Origin: Rapana venosa
Taxonomy: Eukaryota; Mollusca; Gastropoda; Neogastropoda; Muricidae
Length of the DNA stretch: 64,000 bases
Direction: 5' to 3'
Assembly (NCBI GenBank): GCA_028751875.1
Contig: CM054140.1
Location: 26,369,646-26,433,645, forward strand
The position numbers and the translations under genes are program-made. Of the stretch, positions 56,794 to 64,000 are shown piece by piece; the first letter of the stretch is position 1, and every line of letters begins with the position of its first letter. The notes under the pieces are model-generated. The model searched no databases. It was not told the DNA's origin and saw nothing but the letters and a program-made list of their open reading frames with translations.

Positions 56794-57030
56794 TAGCGCC
56801 CAGACCACCACTCATGGTCTAATGGATGGGGGAAAAATTTCCGGTCCAAACGGGGTACGAACCGCCGCACACTTCAGACCCGGACTTTTCGCTTTCTAGA
56901 CAGGCGCGTTACCTCTAGACCACCGATCCACCAACAGACTTCAAAGATTTCTGTTCCTTTTTTTTAAATCCGAAAATCGCCAATAAGGAATTCTGTTTCA
57001 AATGGAAGGAACATAACCTATGCATTCATC
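55845..57030. repeat. Internal repeated block, unit B copy 1, split by a SINE
   Basis: Counterpart of 44980-45835. It lacks the SINE-like insertion found in A at 45104 but is split by a different SINE at 56449-56930. It resumes with CAACAGACTTCAAAGATTTC and ends near AAATCGCCAATAAGGAATTC. Confidence 0.7.
56449..56930 (-). mobile_element. Full-length tRNA-derived SINE specific to unit B
   Basis: On the minus strand it starts near 56930 with an A-box TGGTCTAGAGGTAACGCG (complement of 56905-56922) and B-box GGTTCGTACCCC (complement of 56852-56863), giving a good Pol III promoter. The body includes CTAGCG...CATCCGAAAG-type text, a TTTTTTTTTT-bearing middle, and the palindrome CTCTCCCCGGGGAGAG at 56574. 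It ends with AAGATTCAGCGCTATATAAA and a (TTA)n tail. The tail matches the L2/CR1-like LINE at 42584, implying mobilisation by that LINE. It is absent from A, so it inserted after the duplication. Confidence 0.9.
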
Positions 57031-57255
57031 GTCTTTTCTGCATCCTTTTCTTTTTTGGTTCTTGACCCTATTGTGTTCACCCCCCCCCCCCCTCCCCTCC
57101 ACACACACACTTTATATTCTGTTCTGTCCAATTTTCTTTTTCAGTCTCTAATTTTATTGCTGTTGCTGCTGCTGTTGCCCTTTCTGGTTTTGGTCACCAT
57201 TTCTTCCTTATGCTCTAATAAAATTTTCGAAACCGCGTGCACACAGGGACTAGAT

Positions 57256-57425
57256 GTCCAAAAAAAGCACACCAGTGCTTATCACTATTCTCAAAATAGA
57301 ATCACACACACATGTAGAGGTACAATTTAGTCAGGCATCCATTTCCCCCATGTCTGTTCTCCATTGACCTCCAGTGTACACCACCACCTTCATCTACCTT
57401 TCATGTATTTTGGCTTGAATGCCAG
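57256..57425. other. Sequence present only in unit B
   Basis: About 170 bp between ACTAGAT and TTTTGGCTTG, absent from A at 47747. No identity is recognised and no clear target duplication is seen; it may be a deletion in A. Confidence 0.6.
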
Positions 57426-58050
57426 GCACTATTTGGGTGGAAATCCGTTACCTTGTATCTGTTTCGTAGCAACGTAAGTTCAAACAAAGTGTTCAAATCT
57501 GCTATCGGAAGTTAGCTTCAGCTTCGAAGTCTTGACCCCCCCCCCCCCCTTCCCCTTCATCACATGCACAACTACAACACTTGTTTTATTTGCTGCTACT
57601 TCGTTAATATAGCCTCTAGGCAATGCTTTGGTCTATTGCACAGAATTCAATGCATACTTTTGGTCTTACTCTGTCGTTTTGAACTGAATGACAAAAATCT
57701 ATCCAACTTTGCAATGAAGAGACGACTTCTGGAGACTTACTGCGCTTGTGCCAAATACCTCCTTGGAGACTATGTCGTCTGCTAGTCCTTAATAATTGTT
57801 TTGTCCACACACTCACACGTCTTTGAACCGTTATTTTGTTTAGTTTATCACCATTCTTAGTAAGAATACTTTCGACAGACAAGCTCGACTTTCAAGGTTT
57901 TCATGGAGGTGTTTGTCACAGGTTGTCATTTTATCATTTTCAACAGGATGCAAGGTATTGGATCTAATATTCCTCAGTTTGTCTTTTACATTTAAAAATC
58001 GCCAATACGGAATTCGTTTATAGCAGAAAGAAAATAACCCATGTGATAGC
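57426..58050. repeat. Internal repeated block, unit B copy 2
   Basis: Counterpart of 47740-48400, with a C-run at about 57536-57549 replacing the shorter one in A. It retains the 73-codon open frame (57564-57785). Confidence 0.65.
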
Positions 58051-58089
58051 TGTGCAGTACATCCCGGTCTTGCTCATCTTACGTATTAC

Positions 58090-59496
58090 CTATGTGGCCA
58101 ATCCAATCCAATCCAATATCAATTCTATCCGTCCTTTCAAAACCATTGGAGAATCACATTAATAAATGCCTACTAATTCATTTAAAGGAAAATAGCCTTA
58201 TACACCCCAATCAGTCTGGGTTCAGAGCAATTCACTCATAACGCACTCCTCTTGTAAAACTTACAGATAGATTAGTTAATATGCATGAAAAGGAATTTAC
58301 AGTTCTTTTATATAGATTTCGCGAAGACTTTTGAGGTTATTAAACACAATCTGCTAATAAGGAAACTTGTATATTCCAACCTATCCTCTGATACCTTAAA
58401 TCTTATATCTTCCTTCCTTTCTAACGGACAACAAAAAGTTTATGTGAAGTATTTTTCGACTTTTGTACCTAATACATTTGGTTTTCCACAGGTTTCTATT
58501 TCGGTCCCCTATTAATTTTCTATTTACATTAATGATCTTCCTGTACTTACAAAAGCTTCCTGTAATTTATTTGCAGGTAACACCACTATTGTTATTAACC
58601 CCTGTTCATGTTAATTCGTGTCAGGTCTTTCGCGATTTGCAACATATGTTCTGGAATGGAGTCACTTGACCAATCCAATCCTGTTGTTTATAGCCCCATC
58701 GACCACAGAGGCCATACCAGGGCTGTCACCTCGTAAAATTTTTAAATTTTGGATTAAGCATGTGCAAGATATACAGATTGAAACAGAGTTTAAAACCAGT
58801 TCTACTGTCGCTCCTTGTATCAACACCCTGGCCAACCATATGGCCCTTCATCCAAATAAAACTAATGTATGCTTATTTCCACTAGACAGAAACGACAGAG
58901 CCTTAATATCGATCTACCATTTCTCTATATTGGCAATGAAAAATTTCAAGAAGTCTTGAATCAAAAAAGTTTAGGGAAAACTATCGATAACAACCTATAA
59001 TGGTCTGCCCACATCCAAAACCTGTCAAGAAACATTGCCCAAAAGCTTAACAACTGTTTAAGATAAAACAACTTCGTAACTCTGCATGCCAGAAAATAAT
59101 GCTTTTATTCTTACATTCATACAGCCCTAGATTATGTATTCGCTCTGTGGGGCTTCTCCTGCAATAATTTGCTCATATTGCAATAATTTGCTCATATTAA
59201 AGGTGAGGGGGCATAAATGCACCTTAAGGTTTATCCTAAACAAATTATCATCTTTAACAGTTGCTGACTATTCAAATAATATTCTTCCTCTAAAGTCCAA
59301 GCTTTCTTCAATAAAGGAGTTTTGATGCATACGATCTTACATGGAAATCCAACATCTTTATTAAAAAGCATTTTCACAGTAAATGATTTTAGATACTCTC
59401 AATTGATCAATGTATCTCTACCTAAGATTAATCTATTTAAATCAAGCCTAGCATATTCTGGGGGCTGACTGTGGAATAGGTTTCCATCCCAGCTGA
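58090..59496 (+). mobile_element. CR1-superfamily LINE fossil, unit B, with nested tail
   Basis: Counterpart of 48440-49789, with FYIDFAKTFEVIKHNLL at 58304 and LRFILNKLSSLTVADYS near 59225. It is interrupted by the I/Nimb-type tail at 58666-58845. It also has AATCC repeats at about 58098 that are reduced in A (48445), possibly a tail expansion or a separate tiny insertion. Confidence 0.7.
58666..58845 (-). mobile_element. I/Nimb-type LINE tail nested in a CR1-type LINE, unit B
   Basis: Counterpart of 49011-49196, with only two AATCC units against four in A, showing slippage in the tail repeat since duplication. Confidence 0.85.
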
Positions 59497-59680
59497 TCCA
59501 ATCCAATCCTGTTGTTTATAGCCCCGCCGACCACAGAGGCCATACCAGGGCTGTCACCTGGTCAAATTTTAAATATCAGATTAAAACTGTGCAACTATAT
59601 ACATATTAAAACGGGGTATAAAACCAACTCTACTGTCCTTGTATCAATGCCATGGTCAACCATAAGGGTTTTTAACATCT
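59497..59680 (-). mobile_element. I/Nimb-type LINE tail, unit B
   Basis: Counterpart of 49790-49975, with GATCCAATCCAATCCTGTTG and the GTTTATAGCCCCGCCGACCA block. Confidence 0.85.
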
Positions 59681-61010
59681 TTGAAATCTATGTACTTTTC
59701 ATTGATTTCATGTGTGCGAGTAAATTGTGAACTTACAGAATTCTTCAAATGTCCAGTCGGAGTCAAACAAAGCTGTGTGTTGTCACCTACAATGTTTTCT
59801 GTTTATATAAATCAGCCAGCCACATAGACGCTGGGAAAACATGGCATTCAACTTTTACCACGTCTAATGCAAGTGTTCATCCTACTTTTTGATGACGATG
59901 TAGCATTATTGTCAACAACTGCTGGTGGTCTACAAAATCAGCTTAATGTATGGTATAGGTGTTGTAATGAGATGAAACTAAATGTAAACACTGAAAAAAC
60001 AAAAATAATGATATTCAGAAAAGGAGATTTCAGTCGATATGAGCAATGGTATTTTAATGATAAAAAGCTAGACGTAATTAATAGTTATTGTTATTTAGGC
60101 TTTCAGTTTATAACAATGCTTAGTATGAAGAGAGGCACTAAGCACTTAGTAACTAAGGGAAAGAAAGCAGTTGTGCAATTGAACAGAGCTTCTCAAAAGT
60201 ATAAAGAAAGTACTACAAATACTTTAAGAGTTTTGATGCAAAAATGCAGCCTTCCCTGCTGTATTTGTGTGAAATATAGGAGTTATAAAAATTAGATCAC
60301 GTGGAAAAAGTTCATATGATGGCATGCAAATGGTTCCTAGGTGTCCCAGTCAAAACCCCAAATACAATGGTCTAAGGCGATTTGGGACGTTACCCTCTGT
60401 ATGTTAATTACTTTGTCTCCCTTATACCGATTTAGATTACTGCAAATGTGTACAGAAAGATTGCGGTACAAGGCATACCAAATGCTGCTTGAACTAGACA
60501 GAACTGGAAAATATTGCTGGGTTTCCTAAGTCAGGGCAGTTCTATGTGAAATGGTTTATTTTTGGTTGGTTCCAGCAAGGTGTAGGTGATGTCAAAATGT
60601 TTTTGAGATTATTTAAACAAAGAATTGATTTTTTTAAATACAAGAATTAAAAGGCACAATAAGAGATCGTGAAAGATAGGACTGTTACCAGTCATTTAAA
60701 ATACTTTTCGAAAACGATAAATATGTATACAATGTTGATACATATCAAGGTTTTAGGGTTTCAATGTTCTGCCACTGAGTGAAAATGTACAGGGCTTTTA
60801 TTAATTGCAGAAGAAAGCATATCCATTTTGCAGGACAGTAAGGGAAGATGAACAGCATTTCTTTTTTTGTTTGCCCTATATACTCCCATTTAGGGGCCAA
60901 ATTCCTGAAGGAGTTAGAACCCACATTCACTGGTTGCTTACAGGTCACACCTCCTCATGAAATGTATAAAATGTCAAGGTACATTTTCCATTCAGTTAAA
61001 GGAAAAAGCA
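59681..61010 (+). mobile_element. LINE reverse-transcriptase fossil of uncertain clade, unit B
   Basis: Counterpart of 49976-51420 and better preserved. The frame 59867-60295 carries LLFDDDVALLSTTAGGLQNQ, MKLNVNTEKTKIMIFRKG, YCYLGFQF and RGTKHLVTKGKKAVVQLNR. The C-terminal FVCPIY-type segment near 60860 is frameshifted. The single 60268-60500 segment corresponds to the tandemly doubled part of A. Confidence 0.78.
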
Positions 61011-61623
61011 CTTGATTGTGTAAATTTTCAAAATAATGAGTTTGGTATGACGTGTGAAGAGATTGCTTGTATGTGTTGCTGTTTAAATGGCGTTTACTTG
61101 AAAAAAATTGCTTGATGTGTGTTACTGTTTAAACGGAGTTTATGGGTTAAAAAATGTGGCTTGATGTTTGATGCCGTTTAACGGCGTTTGTTAAAACATA
61201 TTTTCGCGCGAGTGTGTGCGCGCGCGCAGGCGCATATATGTTTCTCATGTTGACTTGATTAAAGCCGAAATAATGATGAGATGGAGATGACAACTGGGTC
61301 AATGGTGATAATGATGATGATACTTTGTGCTGTGCAAACAACTATCTGTATGGTAAATGTAGACAGTGACTATGAGGATATGCGTGTCAACCCCCTCCCC
61401 CAAAAAACAACCAACAACAATAGAACCCCCACCACCCTCTTGTTGTTTTTGTTGTTGTCTTGTGGTCTTCTTTCTCCTTGTGTATATTTTGGTATCTATG
61501 TGTGTGTGTGTGTTCATTTGTATCATAAGCTTTTGTTCTTGCAGTGTTTTCTTTTCATTTTGAGGGCTGGATGAAAATTCTTAGTAACTTTTATTACCCT
61601 CGTATAATAAAATTGTGTTTGCG
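61011..61623. other. Unit B sequence with alternating GC/GT words
   Basis: Includes GCGCGAGTGTGTGCGCGCGC at 61205-61225 and a TG tract at 61500-61512. Counterpart of 51421-52025. No gene is recognised. Confidence 0.4.
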
Positions 61624-61880
61624 TTTGTTTATAGCCCCACTGATCACAGGAGGTCATATCAGGGCTGTTATCTTGTACAATTTAAAACCCCAGAATAAAA
61701 ATGTGCTACTATATACAGATTAAAACGGATTATCAAATCAACTTTACTGTCGGTTCTTGTATCAACGCCCTGGTCAACAATAAGGGTCAACCCTGGACAG
61801 ACACCACGTCATGGGAGAAACCACATCAATTACACATAAAAGGATATAAAACGATAGGAAAAAAACAGGAAAAAAACTTG
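61624..61880 (-). mobile_element. I/Nimb-type LINE 3' UTR fragment, unit B
   Basis: Counterpart of 52026-52265: GTTTATAGCCCCACTGATCA, CAGGAGGTCATATCAGG and ACGCCCTGGTCAACAATAAG. Confidence 0.85.
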
Positions 61881-62481
61881 AAATCCTTACCAAAAGACAC
61901 AGTGTAGGCCTACCAAAATGCAATACAGAAGTATGTCGTAAATCTTCCATTCCTTCCACTACTAACCATTTTTAAACCAGTAACTCCTCAAACCAGTTAA
62001 AACGGTATTTGTCAGCTGAAGATGCTGTGGTGCCCATCTACTTTCATTTTGTTGAGACGAGGGAGAAAGTAATTCACTGTCGCCTACATCTTTGAATTTG
62101 TGACTTGAAGACGGACATGTTTAATCATCACATAGAAACGATCCAGTCTGCGATTGTGGCAATGCTCTATAGACAGCTGACCTCTACTTGCTTTACCGTC
62201 CATACTATAATCATGGTCGTATAAATACAATATCGACCCTGTATCCCAACCATATAGTTATGTGTCCATATTCTTGTTGGCAACACTGACCTTCCACATG
62301 GAACAAATACCTTTATCTTCAAAAATGTTATCGATTTATTATTTTTTAAAATTCAGAGTGTTTTTGTATGTCAGATCAATACACATAAGTATAGTATGGT
62401 GACTACAGTATACTCAATGTTTAACTTTTGGATGGCTCAGCATTTCTGTTTCCACTAACCTCACTCGACTTTGTTGTAAAA

Positions 62482-62893
62482 GATTCCAATCCAATATTTT
62501 TGTTTATAGCCCCACCGACCCACAGAGGCCGTATCAGGGCTGTCACCTCGTCAAATTTGAAACCTCAGATTAAAAGTGCACACGAACACAGGGTATAAAA
62601 CCAACTCTACTGTCCTTCCCTGTATCAACGCCCTGGTCATTCACAGGGGCAACCCAGGACAGGCACCGCGTCATGGGGAAAACCACATCAACCACACAAA
62701 TACTGAGATAAACCAAAACCAGATTTCTTAAACAACCTTGCTCTTAGTGACCAACTGTAACACTTTCACTCATATCAGACGGGCAAAAGCCTGATTCTCT
62801 CGGGCCGTTAAAAATGGTGTCTGGTGGAGCATCACGAAAAAGTTTCTTTAGGGAGTCTGCAGTAAAATTAATGCTTGTGCCCAAAATCCTGGT
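62482..62893 (-). mobile_element. I/Nimb-type LINE 3' end with ORF2 C-terminus, unit B
   Basis: Counterpart of 52900-53321, beginning ATTCCAATCCAATA and ending at the SINE boundary. Small substitutions and indels distinguish the two copies. Confidence 0.85.
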
Positions 62894-63166
62894 AAAGGTA
62901 AAGGTGTCCCATAACCTATAAGGTCGCAGGGAAGCTCTCTAGGGAACAGCATATTTAGGGCGGCGCCCATCTCCTCTTCCTCGCTGCTTTACCTTCCCTG
63001 ACCCTAAAGAGGCAGGTTTCCATTTACAGCTGGGTGAACTGGGGGACTGTACTGAAGCCGAGGCGCGCAAAATGTCATCCATCCGAGAGGTAACCACGCT
63101 CGATGCTGCTTAACCTTAGCTGGGGAAAGCGAGTACTCTGATCACAGAGCTATCTGTTCCCGGAAA
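62894..63166 (-). mobile_element. SINE with tRNA-like and 5S-like head, copy 4 (unit B)
   Basis: Counterpart of 53322-53612. It lacks about 20 bp near 62935 (the GAGGTATCAGAGACCTCAAC segment of A), otherwise nearly identical. Confidence 0.85.
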
Positions 63167-63875
63167 ACAACAGATATTTTGTTATATTATTTCCCCCTAC
63201 CTTTCTCTCTCCCCTTAGGCTTTCTCTTCTGTCTTCGTGGCTGACTGGACAGGCATAGCATAGTAATATTCTGGCACTGTCATAAGGACGAACCCGTGTT
63301 TAGGACATTCGGTATGCTTTGGTAACCTCTCACAGTGGCCGACTTTACACTGGATATCTCTCCAATGTGGCTAAGCTTAAAATATGAATTTGATAACAAA
63401 TACACATTGAGAAAAGTATTGATATACACAACAAAAATAATGACAAATATCCATACACATTAGCGACAAATATCCATCTTGGAAAATATGTGTTCATAAT
63501 TTTTTAAAAACAAAATGTGTCTTACCTTGTTCATTACAGGCGAAGTCGTGATGGCTTTGGCAAATGGAGACAAATGAAGCAAATGACGCGTATTCTTTTC
63601 GACCTTGGATTCAGACAGGCTATTCCAATCATTTCATTTGCATCTGTTGGTGGTGAAAACAAGGTGCTAACAAACGTTTGAAAGGTGTGAAAGGTAAATG
63701 TTTCTTAGAGTCCGGAGTTTCAACCACATAAGCAAGACAAACACGTTCGCGCGCGCGACATGAATGTAAAAAAACCCTGACATGCCCAACAAATCTCCTT
63801 CTCGACCTTGCAGTTCAGATTAACTGTTCGAACCTGATCGTTTGGACGCAAAAATCTCCCCATTGGTGAACCTTG

Positions 63876-64000
63876 CAACCTCGGAGTTCTAACCCAGGAA
63901 TGAAAAAATCAAACCAAAAAGCAAACAAGATGGACCATTCAACCCGTTTCTTCGGATCTGTTGGCGTGAGTTAAGATGAACCGCAAATGAAATATTAAAA
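63876..64000. other. Right-edge sequence, nothing recognised
   Basis: Single-copy sequence beyond the duplication. It contains ACCTCGGAGTTCTAAC, similar to ACCTCGGAGCTCTAGC at 34946, which may be a coincidence or a shared repeat edge. Confidence 0.3.

Larger units (their letters stand above)
54354..63875 (+). repeat. Tandem duplication, unit B
   Basis: Right unit of the direct duplication. It starts AACTCCACACCTTGTGAG (compare 43429 AACTCCACAGCTTGTGAG) and ends TTGGTGAACCTTGC (compare 54343). Compared with A it lacks 46018-47706 and has its own insertions at 56449-56930, about 57256-57425 and about 63594-63777. GCAAC occurs at both outer boundaries (43427 and 63875), giving short homology at the presumed breakpoint. 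Confidence 0.93.

Noticed and set aside
38850..62520. CRISPR-like or regularly spaced repeat array formed by the AATCC-containing units
   Set aside because: Spacing is irregular, the genome is animal, and units extend into a LINE 3' UTR and coding region.

Overview
This is a stretch of an animal nuclear genome, most likely from a marine gastropod mollusc. It has intron-split genes with canonical GT/AG borders, long AT-rich introns and UTRs, abundant CA/TG, TC, TA and triplet microsatellites, and many LINE and SINE fragments of the kinds common in mollusc genomes. The gastropod assignment is an inference from protein similarity and repeat style. No prokaryotic features, CRISPR arrays, functional tRNA genes or rRNA genes were found.

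Two protein-coding genes are supported. On the + strand is a neurocalcin/hippocalcin-type neuronal calcium sensor of 192 residues, made of two coding exons (9355-9732 and 16102-16302) joined by a phase-0 intron. It has a predicted 5'-UTR exon from 9050 and possibly a CpG-rich promoter with a non-coding first exon near 2280-2530. On the - strand is TMEM53, 289 residues, in two coding exons (37574-37788, then 33765-34419) joined by a phase-2 intron. The two genes converge tail to tail. The interval between them holds a decayed RTE-type LINE (about 26160-29252).

The left 25 kb is fairly poor in mobile elements. It carries three SINE copies, one old LINE tail, and a Rex1/CR1-type LINE inside the neurocalcin intron. 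From about 25.8 kb rightwards the window is dense in retroelements. The commonest is the 3' end of an I/Nimb-type LINE with an (ATTGG)n tail, present as about 18 copies, almost all on the - strand. There are also an L2/CR1-like LINE with an uninterrupted 315-codon reverse-transcriptase segment (41381-42328), a tRNA-derived SINE that shares that LINE's 3' tail, a chimeric tRNA/5S-like SINE, and a SINE with a tRNA-Ser/Leu-like head.

The right third (43429-63875) is a direct tandem duplication of a roughly 10-kb unit, copy A 43429-54353 and copy B 54354-63875. Each unit contains an older internal duplication of a 0.6-1.2 kb block and the fossils of at least two LINE families with nested tails. 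Insertions found in only one unit give a relative chronology. No third host gene is recognised in the duplication; one short ORF present in both units deserves a test for selection. No cooperating multi-gene system is visible: neurocalcin and TMEM53 are unrelated in function as far as is known.
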